Positions 43,029 to 50,896 are shown, counted from the first letter of the stretch. The stretch is DNA of 64,000 nt from DATGZH01 sp035297265 (GCA_035297265.1 DATGZH010000029.1:1-64000); one strand, 5' to 3'. Translations and numbers: made by a program. Notes: generated by a model from the sequence alone, not told the origin.

Positions 43029-44417
43029 GTGCCCAGGAAACGGACCGGTGACAGCGTCCCGGTCGTCTACCGGACGGCCCGGGTCAGGCTGCGGGTCACC
43101 CCGGGCCAGGCGAGGCGCTGCTGGGCCATGCTCGTGGCCGGCGGCGACGTGTGGGCCGGGCTGATCGAGCTCAACCGCTACCGCTTCAGCCGAGGTGGCC
43201 CGCCGCTCCTCAACTATCAGGAGCTCTGCCGGGAGGTGGCCGGGGTGCGCGTCGGCGAGCTCTCGGCGACCGCCCTCCGCTCGGTCGTCCGGCGCTACGC
43301 CGACGCCTCTATGGAGACGGCCAAGCGCAAACGCCGGGGCGAGGCCGCCCGCTACCCGAGACGCCGGCGTCGCCTGATGCCCCTCCGCTACTACGCCGGC
43401 ACGTTCTGTCTCGAGGGGAAGCGGGTGCGGCTCTCGACGGCCCAGGGGACCCCCGAGCTCTGCCTCCGCCTGGCCCGGGCCCTCCCCTATCCCGAGGCCG
43501 ACGTGCGCTCGGTGACCCTCCTCACCGAGGCCGGGCGGCTCCTTCTCGACGTGACGGCCGAGGTGCCCCTCGCCGGTGCGACCGAAGGCGGGGGCGTGGC
43601 CGGGGTGGACCTCGGCATCATCCACCCCTTCGCCGCGACCTCTGGGAACGAGGCCCTCCTCGTCTCGGGAAGGGCCATCCGGGCCGAAGAACGCCTCCAC
43701 CTGGCCGACACCAAGGCCCGGCAGCAGAAGTTGGCCCCGAAGACCCCCCGACGGGGCCAGCGGGGCTCGAGGCGCTGGCGCAAGCTCCGGGCCGCCCAAC
43801 GCCGGGCCGAGGCGAAGCACCGTCGCCGGGTACATCAGATGCAGCACCAGGCGGCCAAGACCCTCGTCGAGTGGGCGAAGAGCACCGGGATCGCCACCCT
43901 GGTGGTGGGCGACCTGCGAGGCATCACCCGGCAAAAGACCGGCCGGGTCCAGAACCGCCGGGTGGGCACCGCCTGGCGGCGGACCCATCTCCTCGGGGCG
44001 CTCGGCGACAAGGCCGAGGTGGCCGGGATCACCCTTCTCCTCGTCGACGAACGGGGGACGTCGTCGACCTGTCCGGAGTGCCACCAGCGCACCCCCAAAC
44101 CCAAGGGCCGCCAGTTCAGCTGTCCGCACTGCGGGCACACCGAGCACCGCGACATCGTGGGCGCCCGCAACATCGCCGCCCGGGGCGGCGGACCTACGAC
44201 GGCACCGGCCGTCGTCACGCACCGCCGAGCCGGCTCCCCGCCGGCCCGACGTGACCGGCGCCGTCACCTGATGGACGTGCACCGGTCCTGCCCGGCACCG
44301 GGCCGCCCTCGAGCCGAGGGAGTCGCTCGCCGTGCAACCGTCTCTGACCAAGAGACGGTTGCCGCCTTCACCGGCCGACGGCGAGGATCAGGCAACCGTG
44401 CAGACGAAGTTGCCTGA
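43029..44417 (+). CDS. tnpB: TnpB-family RNA-guided endonuclease (RuvC, zinc ribbon)
   Basis: The 462-residue protein has an N-terminal DNA/RNA-binding half rich in Arg, then a split RuvC nuclease: Asp194 in AGVDLGIIHPF and Asp375 in HRDIVGARNIAARG. The zinc ribbon is CPECHQRTPKPKGRQFSCPHC. The usual RuvC-II glutamate is not in place: the strand reads LVVGDLRGI with Gly294. Glu341 in LVDERGTSSTC could substitute, as some TnpB clades relocate this residue. If so it may still be an active nuclease guided by the RNA encoded at its 3' end; if not it is inactive. The last 75 or so residues follow the conserved end and probably reflect overlap with that RNA. Confidence 0.85.
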   Translation: MPRKRTGDSVPVVYRTARVRLRVTPGQARRCWAMLVAGGDVWAGLIELNRYRFSRGGPPLLNYQELCREVAGVRVGELSATALRSVVRRYADASMETAKRKRRGEAARYPRRRRRLMPLRYYAGTFCLEGKRVRLSTAQGTPELCLRLARALPYPEADVRSVTLLTEAGRLLLDVTAEVPLAGATEGGGVAGVDLGIIHPFAATSGNEALLVSGRAIRAEERLHLADTKARQQKLAPKTPRRGQRGSRRWRKLRAAQRRAEAKHRRRVHQMQHQAAKTLVEWAKSTGIATLVVGDLRGITRQKTGRVQNRRVGTAWRRTHLLGALGDKAEVAGITLLLVDERGTSSTCPECHQRTPKPKGRQFSCPHCGHTEHRDIVGARNIAARGGGPTTAPAVVTHRRAGSPPARRDRRRHLMDVHRSCPAPGRPRAEGVARRATVSDQETVAAFTGRRRGSGNRADEVA

Positions 44418-44430
44418 AGGGGCACGAGTT
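44300..44430 (+). ncRNA. Candidate omega-RNA overlapping the tnpB 3' end
   Basis: The segment holds three hairpins in a row: CCCTCG-AGC-CGAGGG (44306-44320), AACCGTCTCT-GACCA-AGAGACGGTT (44336-44360, ten perfect pairs) and CAGGCAAC-12 bases-GTTGCCTG (44389-44416). TnpB guide RNAs are made from this position and read into the flank as guide. If the right end is near 44430, the guide would be the methyltransferase remnant sequence. Confidence 0.6.
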
Positions 44431-44758
44431 GTACGCCACCACCGTCGCGCAGTTCGCCAGGGCGATCGGGAGCACCGCCGCGTCGGCCCGCGGCGTAGGC
44501 GCCGCCGCTGTCGGCCGCCCTGGCGTAGCGGAGGAGGGTCGGCAAGAGGTCCACCGAGACCACCCGGTGGCCCCGGGCCCGAAGGTCGCGGGTGACCCGG
44601 CCCTCGCCGCAGCCGATCTCGACGGTCCGCCCGCCGGCCGGCGGGACGATCTCGTCGAAGAACCCGTCCCGGTACTGCCCGTAGATGTCGTGGCCCGGTG
44701 TGCGCACCCAACGGACCCAGTGCTCGGCCTCCTCCTCCCAGGGCTCCGTGCGAGGCAC
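44431..44758 (-). pseudogene. Class I SAM methyltransferase, frameshifted and truncated
   Basis: From GTG 44758 the frame encodes an intact N-terminal half: EHWVRWVRTPGHDIYG, then motif I EIGCGEGRVTRDLRARGH and VSVDLLPTLLRYARAADSGGAYAA. The expected continuation ADAAVLPIALANCATVVAYNS lies in another frame, reached if one C is removed from the CCC run at 44487-44489. The frame then meets the right end of the TnpB element after VVAYNS, and no C-terminal half is found beyond the left end. Two lesions indicate a dead gene. Confidence 0.75.
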
Positions 44759-44815
44759 GTCGGCGACCCTACCGAAGGCGCCGCCGCACCCCGCAGGACC
44801 CGCTCGGTCGGCGGC

Positions 44816-45025
44816 TCAGGCCTCGGCCGCCTCGAGCAGGAGGGCCCGACGCGGGCACTCGGCGACGGCCCGGCGGGCCAGTTCGACGAGGCCCCGGTCG
44901 ACCGGGGTGCCGTCGACGACGGGATAGCCCCATTCGTCGAGCGTGATGCGCTCGGGCAGGAGCTCGGCGCAGAAGCCGTAGGCGTCACAGGCCACGGGGT
45001 CGACCCGGAGGCGGTGGGTACTCAT
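44816..45025 (-). CDS. Ferredoxin, [3Fe-4S] type
   Basis: The 69-residue protein has three cysteines in the order C-x5-C ... C-P (Cys13, Cys19, Cys57), the single-cluster [3Fe-4S] pattern of actinobacterial ferredoxins. It carries electrons in the cytoplasm. Its ATG overlaps the NuoF-like stop (ATGA) and AAGGAGGG is upstream, so the two are produced together. It is the only ferredoxin in the window and could also serve the P450 (inference). Confidence 0.9.
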   Translation of the reverse strand: MSTHRLRVDPVACDAYGFCAELLPERITLDEWGYPVVDGTPVDRGLVELARRAVAECPRRALLLEAAEA

Positions 45026-46329
45026 GCGGCCCTCCTTCCTGGGCGGGCGTTGCGGGGGATGTTGAGGACGCTCGGTGCCGCCGTGCCGCGGCAGGCGTGG
45101 CCACGGGCGTGCCGCTCGAGGTCGTCGGCGAACGCCACCAGCGCGCTCTCGACGAGACGGACGACGCCGTCGGGGTGGCGACAGGCGCCGCGACCGGCGA
45201 TGAGCGATGCCCGGCCACGGAGCCGATCCATGGTGGTGGGGCCGGCCCGACCGACGGCGAGCAGCTCGAGGTCCTCGGCCAGCGCCGGCAGGCCGAAGAC
45301 GCAGGGCCCGCACTGGCCGGCGCTCTCCCCCGCCATGTAGCGGGCGATGCGCGCCGTCTCGGTGATCCCACACGACGAGGCGGCCAGGACGACGAGCACG
45401 CCGACGCCCGTCGTGGCCCCGAGCTCGGCGAGGGCCCCCCGCTCGAACGGCGTGCCGAGGTGCTGCGGGCCGAGCCACGTCCCGGCGTAGCCGCCGACGA
45501 GCACGCCGGCCACGTCGTCAGGGGCGCCGGCCGCGGCGCAGATCACGTCGATCGGGCACCCGAGCTCCACCTCGAACACGCCCGGCCGGACCACGGCGCC
45601 GGCCACAGTCACGAGCGTGGTGCCTGGCGAGGCGGCGGTCCCGGCGCTCCGGAACCAGGCCGCGCCGTGGCGGGCGATGAGCGCCAGGTGGGCCAGGGTC
45701 TCGGCGTTGTGCACGAGCGCCGGAGCCCGCCCGACCCGGAGCGGCGTGGCCTTGTCGGCCCGGAAGATCGGGAGGCCGGGGCGGTCGTTCAGCCCCTCCA
45801 CGAGGGCCGACTCCTCGCCGGCCGCGTAGCCGCCGGGCCGGGCGGCCACGACGACCTCGACGCCGGACCGGCCGGCCCGGGCCCGCTCGGCCACGGCTCG
45901 GCGGAGCACCTCGGCCGTGCCGCTCGGGTCGTCGGCGGGGAGGCAGACGACGACCCGGCGGGCGCCGAGCAGCGCGGCGGCCACCGCGGCCCCGTCGAGG
46001 ACGAGATGGAGCACCGCGGTGAGGAGGACCTTGTCCTTCAGACTTTCGGGCTCTCCCTCCATGGCGTTCACGACCACGAGGGGTGTCCCGCCCGCCCGGC
46101 GGATGCCCGCCAGCTTCCTCGCCGAGGGGAAACCGGCCCCGCCCCGGCCCGAGAGGCCCGAGTCGGCGACGGCCTGGAGCATCGCCGCCACCCAGGCGGC
46201 GTCGTCGCCCCGCAGCGGGGGCAACTCGCCCCGGAGGGCCAGGTGGTCGGCGAGGCTGGTCGGGTCCCGGCCGTCCAGCTCCGGGGACAGCAGCCGGCTG
46301 GCCAGCGCTGGGGCGGTCAGGGTGCTCAC
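45022..46329 (-). CDS. NuoF-like (51 kDa) flavin / iron-sulfur oxidoreductase
   Basis: The 435-residue protein is homologous to NADH:quinone oxidoreductase subunit F. It has GRGGAGFPSARK (NADH/FMN), VVNAMEGEPESLKDK, YAAGEESALVEGLNDR for FMN and a C-terminal FeS motif AGESAGQCGPCVFG with another cysteine in GRGACRHPDG. The first cysteine of the usual ESCGxCxPC motif is alanine here. There is no NuoE/G nearby, so this is not complex I. It probably moves electrons between NAD(P)H or ferredoxin and the membrane partner encoded next. The GTG start has AAGGAG upstream. Confidence 0.85.
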   Translation of the reverse strand: MSTLTAPALASRLLSPELDGRDPTSLADHLALRGELPPLRGDDAAWVAAMLQAVADSGLSGRGGAGFPSARKLAGIRRAGGTPLVVVNAMEGEPESLKDKVLLTAVLHLVLDGAAVAAALLGARRVVVCLPADDPSGTAEVLRRAVAERARAGRSGVEVVVAARPGGYAAGEESALVEGLNDRPGLPIFRADKATPLRVGRAPALVHNAETLAHLALIARHGAAWFRSAGTAASPGTTLVTVAGAVVRPGVFEVELGCPIDVICAAAGAPDDVAGVLVGGYAGTWLGPQHLGTPFERGALAELGATTGVGVLVVLAASSCGITETARIARYMAGESAGQCGPCVFGLPALAEDLELLAVGRAGPTTMDRLRGRASLIAGRGACRHPDGVVRLVESALVAFADDLERHARGHACRGTAAPSVLNIPRNARPGRRAA

Positions 46330-46349
46330 GGTGGACTCCTTCTCTCTGT

Positions 46350-46955
46350 TCAGCGGCTCGGGGTGCCGACGGGGGTGAGGGTGCGCGTCAGCGCACCGGA
46401 ACGCCGGGCGAGGTCGGCCGCCCGTCGGGCGTCGCGCACCCGCCAGACCACGGCGGCGGCGACGGCGGCGATGCAGGCCGCGGCCAGAGCCTGGAGCCAG
46501 GCGTACTTGGCGTCGCTCCCCATGCCGAGGGCGTGGGCCAGGGCCACCGGCCAGGACCCGTAGGCCAGCCAGTGGAGACCCCGCCACAGACGGGGGCTGA
46601 TCCGCTGGCGCAGCGCGCTCGAGATCATGACGGCGAGGAGCAGGTCGACCCCCACGGTCCCGAGGCCCGTCCAGAACGGTTGGTAGGAGGAGGTGAACGG
46701 GACGACGACGGAGGCCCAGCCGATGTGGACGTAGGTGTCGAGGACCGACGTGAGGATGTGGATCGCCAGGAACACGACGGTGATGATCGACAGTCGCTTG
46801 TGGAGCTCGGCGTTGGCGAAAGCCGGCCACCGCTTCGTGCGCAGCCGACCGGCGGTGAGCACGCCGAGCACCACGGTGATGGTGAGCAGCAAGAGGGCGA
46901 CCACGCCGGTGGCCCGGGTGGCGTACCAGAGGGTGGTGGACGAGGTGGCGAGCAT
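46350..46955 (-). CDS. Ferric-reductase-like membrane protein (heme b type)
   Basis: The 201-residue protein has five or six hydrophobic helices and paired histidines in the positions of the ferric-reductase-like transmembrane domain (NAELHKRLSI, FLAIHILTS, RGLHWLAYGSWPVALAHALG), expected to bind two b hemes and pass electrons across the membrane. Its ATG shares a base with the apbE stop (TGATG). It is the membrane component of the operon. Confidence 0.82.
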   Translation of the reverse strand: MLATSSTTLWYATRATGVVALLLLTITVVLGVLTAGRLRTKRWPAFANAELHKRLSIITVVFLAIHILTSVLDTYVHIGWASVVVPFTSSYQPFWTGLGTVGVDLLLAVMISSALRQRISPRLWRGLHWLAYGSWPVALAHALGMGSDAKYAWLQALAAACIAAVAAAVVWRVRDARRAADLARRSGALTRTLTPVGTPSR

Positions 46956-47923
46956 CAGGTGACCGTCCTGTCAGCGGAGGGGGTGGACGACGCCGGCCAG
47001 GAGCCGACGAGGACGACCTTGCCGTCGGCCCGCACGAGGCGGGCCGCCACGTCGAGGTAGGCGAGATTGCCCGGGGCGTCGTGGCCCCAGACGACGGCGG
47101 CGGTGCTGGCGGCGTTGGCCTCCACGCAGCTCGGCGCGGCCACCGAGACGAGCGACCACACCGGCGGGGCCGGTTCCCCGGTGACCGGGTCGACGATGTG
47201 GTGTACCAGACGGTCGCCCTGGCGCCAGGAGCGGGCCGAGGTCCCCGACGAGGCCAGGCCGCCCTCGATGATGGCGACCACCTGGTCGACCTCGGCCGTG
47301 GCGGTGCGGCAGTCCGGGGCGATGCCCACGGCCCAGCCACCTTCGGGGGGCGGGCCGGCCACCGAGACGTCGCCGCCCAGGTTCACGAGCACCCCGCCGC
47401 CCAGCTCGGCCGCGATGCGCCGGGCGCTGCGGTCGGCGACGAGCGCCTTGGCCGTGGCTCCGAGGTCGAGATGGACGGCCCGGGGCACCCGGACCGTGCG
47501 GTCGAAGGGGTCGAGCTCGACGCACCACCAACCGGGAGCGGGACGCGGCGTCGAGGCGGCAGCGGCGACACCGCCGGCCAGCCGCTCGAAGTCGCGGTCG
47601 TAACCGAGGCCGACCATGGCCTCGCCCACGGTCGGGTCGACCGTGCCCGACGTCCGCTCGGCCACGACGAGGGCGACCTCGAGGGCTTCGTAGAGGAGGC
47701 GGCTCACGGGCACCTCGGTGCCGGCGTGGCGCTCGAGCCGGCGGATCTCCGAGTCGGGGCGGAAGCGGCTAGCGGCGGCGTCGATGTCGGCCAGGTCGGT
47801 CGCCAGGAGCTCGGCGGCCGCGTCGGCCGCGTCGGCCCGGGTGACGGCGACGACCGCCGTCGTCCCGATGGCCCGCATCGAGCGGAGCACCGGCGGCTCT
47901 TCGAGGAGGGCGGCCCCGCTCAC
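46955..47923 (-). CDS. apbE: FAD:protein FMN transferase
   Basis: The 322-residue protein has the ApbE features ASRFRPDSEIRRLE, the Asp/Gly-rich LDLGATAKALVADR and VNLGGDVSVAG, plus IVDPVTGEP. ApbE attaches FMN covalently to a Thr or Ser in an exported protein. No FMN-binding domain protein is encoded next to it, but the preceding product is a very Ser/Thr-rich exported protein, which might be a target (inference). GTGA overlap links it to that gene. No clear signal peptide. Confidence 0.88.
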   Translation of the reverse strand: MSGAALLEEPPVLRSMRAIGTTAVVAVTRADAADAAAELLATDLADIDAAASRFRPDSEIRRLERHAGTEVPVSRLLYEALEVALVVAERTSGTVDPTVGEAMVGLGYDRDFERLAGGVAAAASTPRPAPGWWCVELDPFDRTVRVPRAVHLDLGATAKALVADRSARRIAAELGGGVLVNLGGDVSVAGPPPEGGWAVGIAPDCRTATAEVDQVVAIIEGGLASSGTSARSWRQGDRLVHHIVDPVTGEPAPPVWSLVSVAAPSCVEANAASTAAVVWGHDAPGNLAYLDVAARLVRADGKVVLVGSWPASSTPSADRTVT

Positions 47924-48294
47924 GACTGTCCCGAGACGGTCGTGGCCGAGCTGCTCGTCGACGACGGCGAAGAGGACGACGACTGCGATGAGGCGCTCGT
48001 GCCCGAGCTCGAGGCGTTCGTGCTCGTCCCGCTCGTGCTCGACGACGAGCTCGTCGCCGTGCCTGACGACGGGGAGGTCGTGGCGGTGGAGCTCGTGGCC
48101 TTGGCCGTCGAGCCGCCGGTGCTCGCGCTGGACGTGGCCGTGGCGTGGCCGGGGTCCTCCGAGGCGGCCACGAGGCCGATGGCACAGGCGGCCACGCCGG
48201 CCAAGACGGCCGAGGCGGTCGTGGCCCGACGGACCCGGGTGACGGCCCGGTCCCGGGCGAGACGGGGATCGCTCTTTCGCTGGGCGTGCTGCAC
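47920..48294 (-). CDS. Exported or membrane-anchored Ser/Thr-rich protein
   Basis: The 124-residue protein has a short basic N-terminus, one hydrophobic helix (ASAVLAGVAACAIGLVAA, about 28-45) and then 75 residues that are nearly all Ser, Thr, Ala and Gly. The tail is low-complexity and probably glycosylated or flexible. The GTG at 48294 has ACAGGAG upstream. It starts the operon that contains apbE and the redox genes; a PhoP-box-like repeat lies 70 bases upstream. Confidence 0.65.
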   Translation of the reverse strand: MQHAQRKSDPRLARDRAVTRVRRATTASAVLAGVAACAIGLVAASEDPGHATATSSASTGGSTAKATSSTATTSPSSGTATSSSSSTSGTSTNASSSGTSASSQSSSSSPSSTSSSATTVSGQS

Positions 48295-48363
48295 GGTGGT
48301 TCTCCTGTCGGTGGTGACAGGTGCAGTCAAACCCGCCGGCCTCGGGCCCAACCGGGAACCGCC

Positions 48364-48381
48364 TGTGCCCCTCCTGTGAAC
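48364..48381 (-). promoter_or_regulatory. PhoP-box-like direct repeat, copy 3
   Basis: On the minus strand: TTCACA, seven bases, CACAG (CACAG repeats 11 bases apart). It lies upstream of the Ser/Thr-rich / apbE operon. Confidence 0.6.
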
Positions 48382-48470
48382 GGCGCGCCGGCGACGACGG
48401 CTCGCCGCGCTCACAGCGACATCCCTGGTCAGGGGTCTAGCCGGGGTCGACCCGGCCCCAAGGCCCCGCT

Positions 48471-48499
48471 TTCACAGCTGGCCCACAGAGGGCGCACAG
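48471..48499 (+). promoter_or_regulatory. PhoP-box-like direct repeat, copy 1 (three units)
   Basis: TTCACAGCTGGCCCACAG at 48471-48488, followed by a third CACAG at 48495-48499, gives three CACAG units at 11-base spacing. It is the layout of TCACAGC-N4-TCACAGC sites bound by PhoP-type regulators. It lies upstream of the response regulator. Confidence 0.7.
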
Positions 48500-48515
48500 A
48501 AGCCCGGGAGCTGCC

Positions 48516-48532
48516 GGTGCCAAGGTGGCACC
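48516..48532 (+). promoter_or_regulatory. Hairpin touching the response regulator ribosome site
   Basis: GGTGCCA-AGG-TGGCACC, a perfect seven-pair stem, ends one base before AGGAGG (48533-48538). It may affect access to the ribosome site or protect the mRNA. Confidence 0.4.
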
Positions 48533-48546
48533 AGGAGGTAGCCGCC

Positions 48547-49245
48547 ATGGCAGACCAACAGCGTGTCCTCGTCGTCGACGACGAGCCGTCCATCGTGGAC
48601 GCCGTCGCCACGTCCCTGCGCTACGAGGGCTTCGAGGTCGACGAGGCGACCACCGGCCGCAAGGCCCTGGCTTCGGCGCAGGAGCACCCGCCCGACCTCA
48701 TCATCCTCGACGTGATGCTGCCCGACCTCGACGGCCTGGAGGTCACCCGACGGCTCCGGGCCGACGGCATCCGGGTCCCGGTCCTCTTCCTCACCGCCCG
48801 CGACTCGCTCGAGGACAAGGTGGCCGGCCTGACCGTGGGCGGCGACGACTACGTCACCAAGCCCTTCGCCCTGGCCGAGATCATCGCCCGGACCCGGGCC
48901 ATCCTCCGGCGGGCCGGGGGCGAACCAGATGAAGAGGGCATCTTGCGCTTCGCCGACGTCGAGATGGACGAGAACGCCCACGAGGTCCGCCGGGCCGGGC
49001 AGCTCATCCAGCTCACGGCCACCGAGTTCAACCTCCTCCGCTACTTCCTCTTGAACCCCCGCCACGTGCTGTCGAAGTCCCAGATCCTCGACCACGTGTG
49101 GCACTACGACTTCGGGGGCGAGGCCAACGTGGTCGAGACGTACGTGAGCTACCTGCGCAAGAAGCTCGAGCGCCACGGCCCGCCGCTCATCCACACGGTC
49201 CGCCTCGTGGGCTACGCCCTGCGCGAGCCCGAGCAGGCCGCCTAG
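48547..49245 (+). CDS. OmpR/PhoP-family response regulator
   Basis: The 232-residue protein has a receiver (VLVVDDEP at 7-14, Asp55 in ILDVMLPDLDGLE, GGDDYVTKPFA) and a winged helix (LRFADVEMDENAHEVRRAG, TATEFNLLRYFL, YVSYLRKKLE, VGYALREPE). AGGAGG is eight bases before the ATG. Its operon is preceded by PhoP-box-like repeats, also found before the divergent redox operon and before the downstream GT2, so it probably controls all three and itself. The stop and the kinase start are adjacent. Confidence 0.93.
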   Translation: MADQQRVLVVDDEPSIVDAVATSLRYEGFEVDEATTGRKALASAQEHPPDLIILDVMLPDLDGLEVTRRLRADGIRVPVLFLTARDSLEDKVAGLTVGGDDYVTKPFALAEIIARTRAILRRAGGEPDEEGILRFADVEMDENAHEVRRAGQLIQLTATEFNLLRYFLLNPRHVLSKSQILDHVWHYDFGGEANVVETYVSYLRKKLERHGPPLIHTVRLVGYALREPEQAA

Positions 49246-50790
49246 ATGTCACTGCGGACCCGGCTCCTCCTCGCCGTCGGGGCCATCGCCGTCGTGGCCC
49301 TGATCGCCGCGGACTTCGCCACGTACTCGGCGCTGCGCTCCTTCCTCTACAACCGGGTCGACCAGAGCCTGGAGCAGTACCACCCGAACCTCGAGCAGGC
49401 CGCCAACAGCGGGCAGACGCTCACCTGCGGCTTCCCGGCCACCGGCGCCTTCGGCGGGCCAGGGGGCGGCGGCGGCCAGGCCGGGCCGCCGCCGAACCTG
49501 GTCGGCACGCTCTTCTTCGAGGTCCGCACGTCGGCGGGCCGCGTCGTCGACGACCAGCAGTGCGCGGCCTACGTGGGATCGAAGGCCTACACCCCGGACC
49601 TCCCCGACCACATCACCGGCTTCTCGCCCGAGCCCAACGGCGAGCAGGTCGCCTACCTCACCGCTCCATCGACCGAGGCCGGGGGCCCGGCGTTCCGGGT
49701 CCGGGCCTCGCTCCTCCAGAACGGGGACCAGCTCGTCCTGGCCCTCCCGCTGAACGACGCGGGCGGCACCCTCCACCAGCTGGTCCTGATCGAGCTGGCG
49801 GTCACGGCGAGCGCCATCGTGGTCGCCCTCGCCCTCGGCTGGTGGCTGGTACGGGTGGGGCTCCGCCCGCTCGCCGACGCCGAGCAGACGGCCGAGGAGA
49901 TCGCCGCCGGCAAGCTCGAGCAACGGGTCCCGGGGGAGAACGACCGCACCGAGGTGGGCCGGCTGGCCCGGGCGCTGAACGTCATGCTCGGGCGGATCCA
50001 GGCCGCCTTCGCCCAGCGCGACGCCACCGAGGCCCAGCTCCGCGAGTCCGACCGCCGCCTGCGCCAGTTCGTGGCCGACGCCTCCCACGAGCTGCGCACG
50101 CCCATCGCCGCGGTCTCGGCCTACGCCGAGCTCTTCGACCGCGGTGCCTCGCAGCAGGAGGCCGACCTTGGACGGGTGATGTCGGGCATCCAGACCGAGA
50201 CGGCCCGGATGAGCGACCTCGTCGAGGACCTCCTCACCCTGGCCCGGATGGACGAGGGACGTCCGCTCGAGCGCCAGCGGGTGGAGCTCGTCGAGCTCTG
50301 CGCGGCGTCCGTGCGCACGGCCGCCGCGGTCGGCCCGGGATGGCCCGTCCAGCTGCGGGCGGACCGCCCCGTCGAGGTGGTCGGCGACCCCGTCCGTCTG
50401 CGGCAGGTGGTCGACAACCTCCTGGCCAACGTGCGGGCCCACACGCCGCCCGGCACGCCGGCCACGGTCACCCTCAGCGAAGAGGGCCAGCAGGCGGTGA
50501 TCTCGGTGGCCGACGCCGGGCCGGGCATGGACCCCGAGGACGCCCGCCACGTGTTCGAGCGCTTCTACCGGGCCGACCGGTCCCGTTCGCGGGCCCACGG
50601 CGGCGCGGGCCTGGGGCTCTCCATCGTGGCGGCCATCGTCGCCGCCCACGGCGGCACGGTGCGGGCGAGCTCGGCCCCGGGCGAAGGGGCGGTGTTCGAG
50701 GTGCGGCTGCCGCTCGCCCCGGTCGAGGTCGACGACGACGGGCCGGTCGAGGCCGCGGCCACCGAGCCGGCCGACGGGGCCAAGATCTGA
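49246..50790 (+). CDS. Sensor histidine kinase with extracytoplasmic sensor domain
   Basis: The 514-residue protein has helix 1 at about 8-28, an extracytoplasmic domain to about 180 with a Gly-rich loop (GGPGGGGGQAGPPP) and two cysteines (TCGF, QQCAAY), helix 2 about 184-205, a HAMP domain (VGLRPLADAEQTAEEIAAG), the phospho-acceptor His281 in ADASHELRTPI, and N, G1 and G2 boxes (NNLLANVRAHT, ADAGPGMD, GGAGLGLSIV). It is the partner of the preceding regulator. The signal is unknown; the paired cysteines could make it redox-sensitive (inference). Confidence 0.92.
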   Translation: MSLRTRLLLAVGAIAVVALIAADFATYSALRSFLYNRVDQSLEQYHPNLEQAANSGQTLTCGFPATGAFGGPGGGGGQAGPPPNLVGTLFFEVRTSAGRVVDDQQCAAYVGSKAYTPDLPDHITGFSPEPNGEQVAYLTAPSTEAGGPAFRVRASLLQNGDQLVLALPLNDAGGTLHQLVLIELAVTASAIVVALALGWWLVRVGLRPLADAEQTAEEIAAGKLEQRVPGENDRTEVGRLARALNVMLGRIQAAFAQRDATEAQLRESDRRLRQFVADASHELRTPIAAVSAYAELFDRGASQQEADLGRVMSGIQTETARMSDLVEDLLTLARMDEGRPLERQRVELVELCAASVRTAAAVGPGWPVQLRADRPVEVVGDPVRLRQVVDNLLANVRAHTPPGTPATVTLSEEGQQAVISVADAGPGMDPEDARHVFERFYRADRSRSRAHGGAGLGLSIVAAIVAAHGGTVRASSAPGEGAVFEVRLPLAPVEVDDDGPVEAAATEPADGAKI

Positions 50791-50832
50791 CGTGGCCCGC
50801 GACGTGACCGCCCTCCCCGCGGGCACCCCGGA

Positions 50833-50850
50833 TTCACAACTGGCCCACAG
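50833..50850 (+). promoter_or_regulatory. PhoP-box-like direct repeat, copy 2
   Basis: TTCACAACTGGCCCACAG matches copy 1 (48471-48488) at 17 of 18 positions. It lies 46 bases before the GT2/GtrA start. Confidence 0.7.
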
Positions 50851-50896
50851 GTGGGCTTCACGGGGCCAACAGGTCGGTCCAGCATCATCGGCCCCC

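Larger units (their letters stand above)
42990..44430 (+). mobile_element. TnpB-only insertion element (IS605/IS607 type, no TnpA seen)
   Basis: The element holds one gene, tnpB, and no transposase gene. A perfect hairpin CGGGGTGT-C-ACACCCCG at 42996-43012 may belong to the left end. The right end is inferred at about 44425-44432, because there the minus-strand methyltransferase reading frame (… VVAYNS) suddenly stops matching its family. Both boundaries are approximate. Such elements move only if a TnpA acts in trans. Confidence 0.65.
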
